Source: Rhizobium sp. AQ_MP (GTDB lineage: Bacteria; Pseudomonadota; Alphaproteobacteria; Rhizobiales; Rhizobiaceae). Taken from it: DNA of 64,000 bases. Both the position numbers and the translations under genes were made by a program. Location: the NCBI RefSeq assembly GCF_014237835.1, contig NZ_JACJVI010000016.1, positions 59,496 through 123,495 on the forward strand, written 5' to 3'. The notes beneath the pieces were generated by a model. That model did not search any database. It saw nothing but the letters and a program-made list of their open reading frames with translations, and was not told where the DNA came from. Below, in pieces: positions 9,461 to 17,631 of this stretch; position 1 is the stretch's first letter; the number at the start of each line of letters is the position of its first letter.

Positions 9461-10504
9461 CTAGATAGCCGTCGCGCTTTCCCGATCTATGAGTTTGCAA
9501 CCCAGTTCGATCCGGCATGGCGGGTGATCGGGGCCGAAGACGGAAAGCCTGTTTTCCAGAGCCTGCAGCGCCAGAACGGCCATCTCGTGGAGTGGAACAC
9601 GCACGGTTGTTAGCGGAGGCCTCGTCAGATCACCCAGCGCCACGCCGTCGAAACCAACGACGCTGATCTCTTCGGGCACCTTCACACCATGGGCGTGAAG
9701 CGCGGCCAATGCGCCCACCGCAAGATTGTCTGATGCACAAAAGATTGCGCTGATGCCCTCCAGCCCAGCCTTATCGGCAAGCAGAGCCTTGATCGCTGCC
9801 TCGCCATCAGCGGGCTGATAACCGTTTGCGATGTAAACCCGCCCGAGATCGAGCGGCAGCTGCCGCTCCCGATAAGCATCGAGAAAACCGTCGACACGAC
9901 GGGTAATCGTGCCGCGACCGCGCCAGGTCAGATGCAGGATCTGTCGATGCCCCCGCGCCAGCAGCCATTCCGTGGCAAGCCGTGCGGCATAGCGATTGCC
10001 CGGCGTCACGGTATCCACCGACATAGACGGGTCTTCGCCGTTGAGCAGCACCACCGCAATCCCCGAAGACGCAAGCGCCCGCAGAAGCTTCGGATTGTCG
10101 TCATAGACGAGGATGATGCCATCGGCATAAACCGACTTTGCCCCGTCGATGATCTCCTGGGCATTCAGCGTCTCGCCACCCGAATGAGCGACGACGCGCG
10201 CACCGCGCCGCTCGCATTCGCGCGTGAGAGCCGTCAGCAGCGTCCAGGAAAAGAGATTGGTATCGACATGCGGCACATTGCCCGGCGGCACCGCCAGATA
10301 GACCGTCGACAGAGAGGCGATCGAGCCCTTCTGCTGCCGTTTGGCGAGGTAACCGAGACGCCGCGCCGCCTCGAGCACCCGGCTTCGCACCTCCGGGGAA
10401 ATCGATGCCGTCCCATTCAGGACGTGGGAGACGGTGCTGAGCGCCACCCCCGCCTCACGCGATACATCCTTGATGCCGACTTTCGGTCGGTCTGTGCTGT
10501 CCAT
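9461..10504 (-). CDS. LacI-family transcriptional regulator
   Basis: This 347-residue one-component sugar-responsive regulator starts at ATG 10504, ten bases after the PHP gene stop. The N-terminal helix-turn-helix reads VGIKDVSREAGVALSTVSHVLNG (residues 9-31). The hinge helix and a periplasmic-binding-like effector domain follow, with typical strings DGIILVYDDNP, AIFCASDNLAVGALAAL and ISVVGFDG. It is the last gene of the GH28-GH38-PHP unit and lies directly upstream of the ABC importer. It probably represses both, with an imported sugar as inducer. Candidate operators are the palindromes at 9357-9372 and 16319-16328. The ligand is unknown. Confidence 0.9.
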   Translation of the reverse strand: MDSTDRPKVGIKDVSREAGVALSTVSHVLNGTASISPEVRSRVLEAARRLGYLAKRQQKGSIASLSTVYLAVPPGNVPHVDTNLFSWTLLTALTRECERRGARVVAHSGGETLNAQEIIDGAKSVYADGIILVYDDNPKLLRALASSGIAVVLLNGEDPSMSVDTVTPGNRYAARLATEWLLARGHRQILHLTWRGRGTITRRVDGFLDAYRERQLPLDLGRVYIANGYQPADGEAAIKALLADKAGLEGISAIFCASDNLAVGALAALHAHGVKVPEEISVVGFDGVALGDLTRPPLTTVRVPLHEMAVLALQALENRLSVFGPDHPPCRIELGCKLIDRESATAI

Positions 10505-10514
10505 GGCTTGAGCC

Positions 10515-11747
10515 TTATTCGGCGTAGAAGGGATTGGTGAACAGGCGCGCCTCCTCGCCATGCCACACCTCGAACCGCAGGAACCGAGCAGAGAGCTTGG
10601 TTTCGACAGTGAACCGGCCAGCCTCCGGCCGGACCGAACCTGTATAGCCCGTTTCATCGACGAAGCGGATCTCGTCACCATTGGCGAGCCCTGAGAAGGA
10701 CACGGCAATCGCGCTGGCAGACGGGATACGGGAACCGAAGTCCGGATGGCCGCTTCCCACTGGCTCCGCCGTCAGGTCGTGAGGTGAGAACGACACCACG
10801 TTCCTTCCGGCCCTGACCGCCGAAAGGATATCGGCAATCGAACTGCCGGTCACCCGCAGTCGATTGCTCGGATGCCCGTGACGACGACGGTTCTTCAGGT
10901 GGAAATCGCTCCCCCCTGTGATCGGGATCTGCCGACCCGCCAGCAGAAGTTCCTGCCAGAAGGCCAGCGCCTGGGCATTCATCGGCGTCCAGAGCCCGTT
11001 CCAGATTTCCAGCGCATCAAAGGGACCGTCGAAGCCGGACTGCCACTTGCCACCCGCCGAATTCTGGAACGGATGGTTGATGACGATGGTCGCCCCATTG
11101 GCCCGCGCCTCGGCCATGCGATCCACCACCTCATGCGGACCTCGGCAACGCCAGTCGGCGACAGGCTTCGCAAGTCCGAGGAAATTGGTGTGTCCCCAGA
11201 AAGAGGTCAGCTCCATGGCCGGGATCACGAGAATGCCGGGATCATCGGGTCGGATCGTATTCTGCGAGGTGGTGTTGTGATCGGTGATCGCAAGGAAAGC
11301 CAGCCCGCCGGCGCGAGCACGATGGATGGCGTCGAGCACGGTCACGCCGCCATCGGAGTGCTCCGAATGGCTGTGCAATTCGCCCACCAGCCAGCGCTGA
11401 CGTTTGTTGATCAACCTGATCTTGAGATCCACCTTGCAGGCAGGGCCAATCTTCACGATACCGAGAACGGCATGCCAGGCGCCCGCAAGCGGACCGCAAT
11501 CATAGCCGGGCGTGGCGCGATCTTCCTCAAGCGTGATGAACCCGCGTTCGGAGCCGCTCCAGCCGCGCATGCGACCGTTGTGCGCCAGCCCGAGGTCGAT
11601 GACGCTGCCACCGCCGCCGAACGGGAAATGATAGGCGATCTCGATCCGCTCGATATCGGCGCCGACTTCGAAGGGGATTTCGACGAAAGACTTCTCGCCC
11701 TCTGGAAAGTTGTCGATGCTGACGTTGATTTCCTGGTCGACGCTCAT
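10515..11747 (-). CDS. PHP-domain metal-dependent phosphoesterase-like protein
   Basis: The 410-residue protein begins at ATG 11747, overlapping the alpha-mannosidase stop by four bases. Residues ~120-345 are a PHP domain: ELHSHSEHSDGG (125-134) gives the first metal ligands, ITDHNTT the second motif, NHPF the third, and GGSDFH the last. The N-terminal ~110 residues and the C-terminal ~70 residues are beta-rich and may be carbohydrate-binding-like, as in CehA/McbA-type PHP proteins. There is no signal peptide, so it is cytoplasmic. In a glycan operon it may remove a phosphate or ester from an intermediate, but the substrate is not known. Confidence 0.75.
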   Translation of the reverse strand: MSVDQEINVSIDNFPEGEKSFVEIPFEVGADIERIEIAYHFPFGGGGSVIDLGLAHNGRMRGWSGSERGFITLEEDRATPGYDCGPLAGAWHAVLGIVKIGPACKVDLKIRLINKRQRWLVGELHSHSEHSDGGVTVLDAIHRARAGGLAFLAITDHNTTSQNTIRPDDPGILVIPAMELTSFWGHTNFLGLAKPVADWRCRGPHEVVDRMAEARANGATIVINHPFQNSAGGKWQSGFDGPFDALEIWNGLWTPMNAQALAFWQELLLAGRQIPITGGSDFHLKNRRRHGHPSNRLRVTGSSIADILSAVRAGRNVVSFSPHDLTAEPVGSGHPDFGSRIPSASAIAVSFSGLANGDEIRFVDETGYTGSVRPEAGRFTVETKLSARFLRFEVWHGEEARLFTNPFYAE

Positions 11748-14700
11748 GCGACGCTCCTCCCCAATTTCAGGCTGATGATTTCAAAAGGCTTGAACGGGAC
11801 ATGCAGAAGCTGCTGCTCGACTTTGAGATCAGCGACCGACTCCTCAAGCAGATCGACGATGCCGGCGCGGAGCAGGCCGGGAGCAAGCTGGATGTCCGCA
11901 TACCGATGACGCCCGGTCGTTTCCCAGAGCCGAACCACGATGCCATCGCCATCTTCGGCTTCTTTCACGGCCTCGACAGCGATGCCCTCGGTCAGCACGC
12001 AAAGAAGAGGTTCCGTCGTCGATGCCGAAGCATCCGAGGCAGGAGCGCCCGCAATCAGCCGCAGCGACAGATTGAAGTCTTCCGCAGCCCTGTGCACCAC
12101 GTCCTTGTCACCGTCATGCACCATCAGAGCATAACGGAAGCGATGCTCGCCCTGATCGGCATCCGGCCAGGGATAGGTCGGCGACCGCAGCAAGGTCAGC
12201 CGGACATCCGTTCCCCGTGCGTCGTAGCCATATTTGCTGTCGTTGAGAAACGCGACGCCGAAATCGGGCTCGGTCACATCGACCCAGCGCTGCATGACGC
12301 ATTCAAAGCGTGCCTTGTCCCAGGACGTGTTGCGATGCGTGGCACGCCGCACATGGCCGAACTGGATTTCGGCATCGACGGCAGCGGCTTGAAGATCAAG
12401 CGGAAACGCCGTCTTCACCAGTGTGTTATGCTCGCGCCACTCGACAAAGGTGTCGAACTCGACCTGTCGTGCATCTGCCTCCAAGGCCACGACCTGCATG
12501 ATCCGCGAGTTCTCGTAGCGCCATTCGAAGCGGATCGCGGCTCGCAACGGGCCTCGCTCGACGACCTCGGCACTCACGAGATCGTCGATCTCGAAAACCT
12601 GGTCCTCGAAATCGGAATCGATATCCCAGGCATCATACTCAGCCGGACGATCGCGGAAGGCCTGCAGCCGGTTTCCGATCTGCCCGGGCTTCAGAATTGG
12701 CCGCCCTGTCGCCCGGTCGAGGAAATGCTCGATCCGCCCCCGATCATTGAACAGGATCTCGACACGCGCATTGGCCAGCCGATGGACAGAGACCTCCAGA
12801 TCTGACGCAGCAGCCTGCACAGTGATAACTCTGTCCAGAGGCACAAACGCCAATGGCGGAACCGCTGTGAGACGCAAAGCCGGGAGCCGCGCACCATCAG
12901 CCCTCACGATCTGCTGCACCGCCCGATCTTCAAGCAGCGACGAGGCAACGAGAGCATCACGGGAACGGCCGGTCGCATTCAGAACCATGCATTCGCCGCG
13001 ACCACTCATCCGATCGGCAAGCTCTTGTGCCAGAGCGCTAGCCTCAGCGAAGAAAGTCTCGTAGTCGCGATCGCTGTCTTCATAGACCGCACCGATCGAC
13101 GACCCGGGCAGGATGTCGTGAAACTGGTTGAGCATCACGATGTCCCAGAGGCACCGGAGCCGCTGATGGGGATAGGCATGACCGCTCGCGCGCTTGGCAT
13201 GGACCGCCATCAGCTCCAGTTCCCGAAGCGCGATTTCGGCCAGACGGTTGAAGCGCTTGTTCTTGGCGACGGAGGTCAACGTGCCGCGGTGGAATTCGAG
13301 ATAGAACTCGCCGACCCAGGTCGGATAACGCTGCGGATGGGCCTTCATCTCGGCGATCAACCGCTCGAAGAAAGGCCGCATCGCCCCATGCTCGACCTTG
13401 GGGCAGCCCGGAATGCTGCGCTCCATGCGGCGGATATTGTGCAGCATCTCGCGCGTCGGACCGCCGCCGCCATCGCCATGGCCGTAGACGAGGAAGAGCT
13501 CGCCGCCGATCCGCTGCTGGCCGTAACGCTTCCAAGTCCCCATGACATGGGTCGGCTTGAGGTTCGGGCAGTAGGTCGTGCCGATGCTCTTGCTGTCATA
13601 GGGCTGCGTGGTCAGGAAGTAAGCGACCACCTGACTGCCATCGATGCCCTGCCAGAACAGTTTTTCCTCCGGCATGCGGTTGGTGTCGTTCCACGAAAGC
13701 TTGTGGGTGACGAAGCTGTCGAGCCCCGACTTCGCCATCAGTTGCGGCAAGGCGGCCGTATAGCCGAACGTATCCGGCAGCCAGACCATGCGCGGCCGGA
13801 TACCGAAGGTTTCCTGATGATAGCGCACACCGTAAAGAATGTGGCGGACAAGCGCTTCGCCGCCGGCGATGTTGACATCCGGCTCCAGCCAGAGAGCGCC
13901 CTCGATCTCGAAGCGGCCAGCCGAGAACTGGCCGCGAATGCGATCGAAAAGCTCGGGATAGTCCTCGCGCAGATAGTCGAGCAGAACGCACTGATTGTAC
14001 ATGAAGCGGTAGTCGGGAAACTCGTCCATCAGCGAGAGCATGGTCGCCATGGAGCGCGCCATCTTCTGCCGCGTCTCCCGCACCCGCCAGAGCCAGGCCA
14101 CATCGATATGCGTATGCCCGGTCGCGACGACGACAGGCTTTTCCTCGAAGTCACCGGCCTGATAGATGGCGGAAGCGATCGACCGCGCAACCTCCAGGGA
14201 GGCCGCAAACCTCTCCGGATTGCCCGGTCGCAGATCGATGGCATCGACGGCCTGCTCGACCACCCGCAGAATGAAGTGGCGACGCGGATCGTTTTCATCC
14301 AGCAGCCGCGCCACATCGAGCGGCACCCGCAGATCGTAATAGACATTCTCGACGTCAGGGTCGTGGCGATGCAGCGTCACGCCGAAGCCGATCTGACGCC
14401 GGTCCTCGATGGTTCCGGCCTCGATGAGGAGGTCATGGACCTGCCCCGCAACCGCGTTCAGGCTCAGCGGAAATTCGCGGTGGTTTGCGTCACCACCCTG
14501 CGCGATCCGTCCGTCGACCCGCACAAGGCACTGCGGATCGCTCCGCCCCATGACATTGCCGAAGGCGGCTTCGATACGACCGAAGATGCGCAGACCGTCG
14601 ATGCCGTCTGGCAAGGCAACCTTGCCCCCGAACCAGTAATAGCCATCCGGTTCGCCCCAGATATGATCACGCCCGACAGGCGTCCAGTCCGCGCGATTGG

Positions 14701-14830
14701 ATGCCACCATGGCCGCGCGCTCATCGGATGCCGCCTGCCGATAGACCAGCGGCACCTGAACACCGAGCGGCTGAAAGATATGCTCGGCGAGAACCGACAG
14801 CAGTTTGTCGAGCTTGCGAATGGTCTTCAT
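11744..14830 (-). CDS. GH38 alpha-mannosidase
   Basis: The 1028-residue cytoplasmic glycosidase releases alpha-mannosyl residues from imported oligosaccharides. The metal site motif GHTHIDVAWLWRVRET is at ~238-253. The nucleophile motif LPDTFGYTAALPQLM is at ~351-365, with the likely nucleophile Asp353. The three-helix middle domain (HRGTLTSVAKNKRFNR) and the long beta-rich C-terminal region are as expected. The length matches bacterial/fungal cytosolic family members. The gene is second in the GH28-led operon, 22 bases after it, and overlaps the PHP gene. The ATG at 14830 is preceded by GGGAGGGCC. Confidence 0.95.
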   Translation of the reverse strand: MKTIRKLDKLLSVLAEHIFQPLGVQVPLVYRQAASDERAAMVASNRADWTPVGRDHIWGEPDGYYWFGGKVALPDGIDGLRIFGRIEAAFGNVMGRSDPQCLVRVDGRIAQGGDANHREFPLSLNAVAGQVHDLLIEAGTIEDRRQIGFGVTLHRHDPDVENVYYDLRVPLDVARLLDENDPRRHFILRVVEQAVDAIDLRPGNPERFAASLEVARSIASAIYQAGDFEEKPVVVATGHTHIDVAWLWRVRETRQKMARSMATMLSLMDEFPDYRFMYNQCVLLDYLREDYPELFDRIRGQFSAGRFEIEGALWLEPDVNIAGGEALVRHILYGVRYHQETFGIRPRMVWLPDTFGYTAALPQLMAKSGLDSFVTHKLSWNDTNRMPEEKLFWQGIDGSQVVAYFLTTQPYDSKSIGTTYCPNLKPTHVMGTWKRYGQQRIGGELFLVYGHGDGGGGPTREMLHNIRRMERSIPGCPKVEHGAMRPFFERLIAEMKAHPQRYPTWVGEFYLEFHRGTLTSVAKNKRFNRLAEIALRELELMAVHAKRASGHAYPHQRLRCLWDIVMLNQFHDILPGSSIGAVYEDSDRDYETFFAEASALAQELADRMSGRGECMVLNATGRSRDALVASSLLEDRAVQQIVRADGARLPALRLTAVPPLAFVPLDRVITVQAAASDLEVSVHRLANARVEILFNDRGRIEHFLDRATGRPILKPGQIGNRLQAFRDRPAEYDAWDIDSDFEDQVFEIDDLVSAEVVERGPLRAAIRFEWRYENSRIMQVVALEADARQVEFDTFVEWREHNTLVKTAFPLDLQAAAVDAEIQFGHVRRATHRNTSWDKARFECVMQRWVDVTEPDFGVAFLNDSKYGYDARGTDVRLTLLRSPTYPWPDADQGEHRFRYALMVHDGDKDVVHRAAEDFNLSLRLIAGAPASDASASTTEPLLCVLTEGIAVEAVKEAEDGDGIVVRLWETTGRHRYADIQLAPGLLRAGIVDLLEESVADLKVEQQLLHVPFKPFEIISLKLGRSVA

Positions 14831-14852
14831 GGACGGCCCTCCCGCAACAACA

Positions 14853-16193
14853 TCACGACCAAACCGGGGCCTGATCCTGCAGGATCACGACCGGCTCGGG
14901 ATGAAAGCCCTCGGGCAGAAAATCGGGGCGGCGCACTTCGACGTCTTCGAGTGCGAGATTTTGAACATTGGAGGCAAAGACGCCCGGCATCCCGCCGGGA
15001 TAGGGCACGAGACCGATCACCTTGCCATCCTCCCCTCGGACCCAGGCATTGGCGCGGCCCGCGGCGTCGGGTGATGGCGCAAGATCGAACTTCGTTGGAC
15101 GTACATCGTAGCGGCAGGCGTTGAAGCGCCCGGGCTGCTGGCGGATATGGACACGGCGCAGCGTGACATTCCGGATCAAACCCGGCCGATCGGCATAGAG
15201 ATTGATTGCCCCCTCCATCAGCCCCTGGATATCCTCGAAGAGCACATTCTCGATCACACCAGCAGGCTGCGTGCTGCGACGATCGAGAGCGGTTGCCGTG
15301 ATCGCCTCGCCCGAGCCCCAGAAGCCTTCCGGTGTTTCCCGGCATTCGAGCTTGAGACGCCGGAAGGTCACATTGGCAAGCCGCCCCCCATCGCGCGAGA
15401 AAAGACCGAGCGCCCGGTTGCTATGGGCGATCTCGCAGTCTTCAAAGACTATGTTCTCCATATCCGCGAAGCTCTCCGTTCCGAGCTTCAGAGCGCAGCT
15501 CTCGCTGATGATCTGGCAGCCGGAAACCCGGATCTGCCGGCATGCACCAATCGGCGCACCGTCGGTCCCGCGGCTCGTCTTCAGCACGACGCCGTCGTCC
15601 GCCGTGTCGATCACACAGTTCTCGATCGTCACACGCTCGCAGGCATCGATGACCACCCCGTCGGTATTGGGCATCTTGCGGTCATTGATGATGCTCAAAC
15701 CGTCAAGGGTGACATCCTTGCTGCGGATCAGATGAACCGTCCACATGGCCGAAAGGCAGATCTTGATGCCTTCGATGCGCACATCGGAGCAGCGATCGAT
15801 GATCAGGGTCCTCGGTCGAAGGCGCGACGGGATGTATGTCCCCATCTCCTCCAGCATGCCCTCGATAAAGGATTCACCCGGCGCTTCGATAGAACCAGCC
15901 CCGTGGATGCGGATGGACCGTGCATCGCGGGCAAGCATCAAAGCGCGATCGGAATCTTCGGCGATAACGTCAACCGTGTTCGAAGCATACTGCGCATAGT
16001 CGGGACTGAAGCGCAGCACGGCGCCCTCCTCAAGGCAGAGATCCGTGCCGCTTGGCAGACGCAAGGCCCGCGTCCGATAAATCCCCTTCGTCAGATGTAA
16101 GGCAACGCCCTGCTCGGCTGCCGCGTTCAGCGCTTCCTGAAGAGACTGCCCATCAGCCGTAGAATCAGCAATGAATATTTTTCTGGACTTCAT
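14853..16193 (-). CDS. GH28-like parallel beta-helix protein
   Basis: The 446-residue protein of repeated beta-helix coils resembles polygalacturonases and related pectin enzymes. Two GH28 signatures are clear: NTDG (near residue 175) and TADDGVVLK (near 197). The usual GHG motif is replaced by SESCALKLG and the RIK motif is not evident, so catalysis or specificity may differ. There is no signal peptide, which implies a cytoplasmic enzyme acting on imported fragments. The ATG at 16193 follows GGGGAGGAG. It is the first gene of the unit, and a 10-bp palindrome lies upstream at 16319-16328. Confidence 0.78.
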   Translation of the reverse strand: MKSRKIFIADSTADGQSLQEALNAAAEQGVALHLTKGIYRTRALRLPSGTDLCLEEGAVLRFSPDYAQYASNTVDVIAEDSDRALMLARDARSIRIHGAGSIEAPGESFIEGMLEEMGTYIPSRLRPRTLIIDRCSDVRIEGIKICLSAMWTVHLIRSKDVTLDGLSIINDRKMPNTDGVVIDACERVTIENCVIDTADDGVVLKTSRGTDGAPIGACRQIRVSGCQIISESCALKLGTESFADMENIVFEDCEIAHSNRALGLFSRDGGRLANVTFRRLKLECRETPEGFWGSGEAITATALDRRSTQPAGVIENVLFEDIQGLMEGAINLYADRPGLIRNVTLRRVHIRQQPGRFNACRYDVRPTKFDLAPSPDAAGRANAWVRGEDGKVIGLVPYPGGMPGVFASNVQNLALEDVEVRRPDFLPEGFHPEPVVILQDQAPVWS

Positions 16194-16528
16194 TGCCGCA
16201 GCTCTCCTCCCCTAGCAAGCCGCATCAGATGAAACGCCGGGATAAAGGCACATCTGACCGGAAGATATGCCATATCAATCCGATTTCGGCGCAAAACACA
16301 AAATGAAAAATTTTTTTAGAAGCGCTTCATCTTAGGCGATGGTGAGCGCCATGGCCTGAGCCAACAAAAGTCGGATAACCGCGCAGCACGGAGCGGCGAC
16401 CAGAGGTTGCCCAGCCCAAAAGGACGAGAACTTCAGACGTCACGCGGAGCGCCCGAAAAACGCCAACGAGAAAATCGCTCAACTTGAAACGCGGAATCTG
16501 GCCGCCGAGCGCGGTCCGAGGCCTTACC
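16194..16528. other. Intergenic region upstream of the GH28-led operon
   Basis: No credible gene lies in this 335-base stretch. It carries the promoter side of the GH28 operon on the minus strand, a strong ribosome-binding site (near 16204-16213), an AT-rich tract near 16290-16318 and the palindrome at 16319-16328. I see no clear terminator for the UgpC-like gene that ends at 16529. Confidence 0.5.
16319..16328. promoter_or_regulatory. LacI-type palindrome GAAGCGCTTC
   Basis: GAAGCGCTTC is a perfect 10-bp palindrome with a central CG, the usual shape of LacI-family operators. It lies ~126 bases upstream of the GH28 start beside an A/T tract. The regulator encoded at 9461-10504 in the same operon is the natural candidate. 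Confidence 0.4.
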
Positions 16529-17620
16529 CTAGCGAATGCGCCGCCCCGAAGCGTCGAAGAGAAAGCTGGTCTTCGCAGCGAGCCCGATTGTGATCTCGTC
16601 GCCAAGCCGGCCGCCATGACGACGCTCTTCCTGCTCGATGATGATCTGCTCGCCGGGCACCGTATGGGCATAGACAAAACTCGTATTGCCAAGATGCTCA
16701 ACGACATCGACATGCGCCGTCAGTTGCGCATCGCCGCTGCCATCAGGCAAAAAGTGCTCCGGCCGTATGCCGACCGTCACGGCATCGCCGACCTTCGGCG
16801 GAGCCGCGCAGGAAACTTTCAGTTGCGTATCCGGCCGTGCTTTCAGCGCTACCGTCACCTGTCCACCCTCCGCCTGACCGATCACCACTGCCGGCAGAAA
16901 GTTCATCCGCGGCGAACCGATAAAGCCGGCGACGAACATATTGTCGGGGTCATCATAGAGCGCCAGCGGCGCACCGACCTGCTCGACGATCCCGCCGCGC
17001 ATGACGACGATCTTGTCGGCCAGCGTCATCGCCTCGACCTGGTCATGCGTGACATAGACGATGGTGGCGTTCAGTTCCTTGTGCAGCCGGGCGATCTCGA
17101 CGCGCATGTGGACACGCAGTTCGGCATCGAGGTTCGACAGCGGCTCGTCGAACAGGAAAACGTCCGGCTGACGCACGATGGCACGACCGATGGCAACACG
17201 CTGGCGCTGACCGCCGGACAGAGCCTTCGGCTTGCGATCCATCAGCGCGTCGAGTTCCAGGATCTTCGCGGCAGCATTGACTCGTCGCTCGATCTCGTCC
17301 TTCGCCATGCCGGCAAAGCGTAGCGCAAAGCCCATATTCTCGCGCACGGTCATGTGCGGATAGAGCGCATAGGTCTGGAACACCATGGCGATGCCGCGCT
17401 TCGACGGATCGACATCGTTCATCACCGCGCCGCCGATCGTCAGCTCCCCGGAAGTGATGTCCTCGAGCCCCGCGATCATCCGCAGCAGCGTGGACTTTCC
17501 GCAGCCGGACGGGCCGACGAAGACGACAAATTCTCCGGAGCGCACCTCAAGGTTCACCCCCTTGATGACCTCGAGCCGACCATAGGACTTGCGGATATCG
17601 GTGAGCCGGACCTCTGCCAT
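16529..17620 (-). CDS. Sugar ABC importer ATPase (UgpC/MalK type)
   Basis: The 363-residue ATPase of CUT1 sugar importers shows Walker A GPSGCGKST, Q-loop VFQTYALYPHMTV, signature LSGGQRQR, Walker B VFLFDEPLSNLD and switch VTHDQVEAMT. The C-terminal regulatory OB-like domain (residues ~240-363) includes VGIRPEHF. The gene begins 11 bases after the GH2 stop and ends the operon. It energises the two permeases at 19885-21599. Subunits of this type can be shared between importers, so cross-use with other sugar systems is possible. Confidence 0.92.
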   Translation of the reverse strand: MAEVRLTDIRKSYGRLEVIKGVNLEVRSGEFVVFVGPSGCGKSTLLRMIAGLEDITSGELTIGGAVMNDVDPSKRGIAMVFQTYALYPHMTVRENMGFALRFAGMAKDEIERRVNAAAKILELDALMDRKPKALSGGQRQRVAIGRAIVRQPDVFLFDEPLSNLDAELRVHMRVEIARLHKELNATIVYVTHDQVEAMTLADKIVVMRGGIVEQVGAPLALYDDPDNMFVAGFIGSPRMNFLPAVVIGQAEGGQVTVALKARPDTQLKVSCAAPPKVGDAVTVGIRPEHFLPDGSGDAQLTAHVDVVEHLGNTSFVYAHTVPGEQIIIEQEERRHGGRLGDEITIGLAAKTSFLFDASGRRIR

Positions 17621-17631
17621 TTAAGCCTCGC

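Noticed and set aside
13025..15124. Long plus-strand open frame (699 codons) opposite the alpha-mannosidase gene
   Set aside because: Antisense to a gene with full GH38 motifs; Arg/His/Asp-rich translation without domains, typical of high-GC shadow frames.
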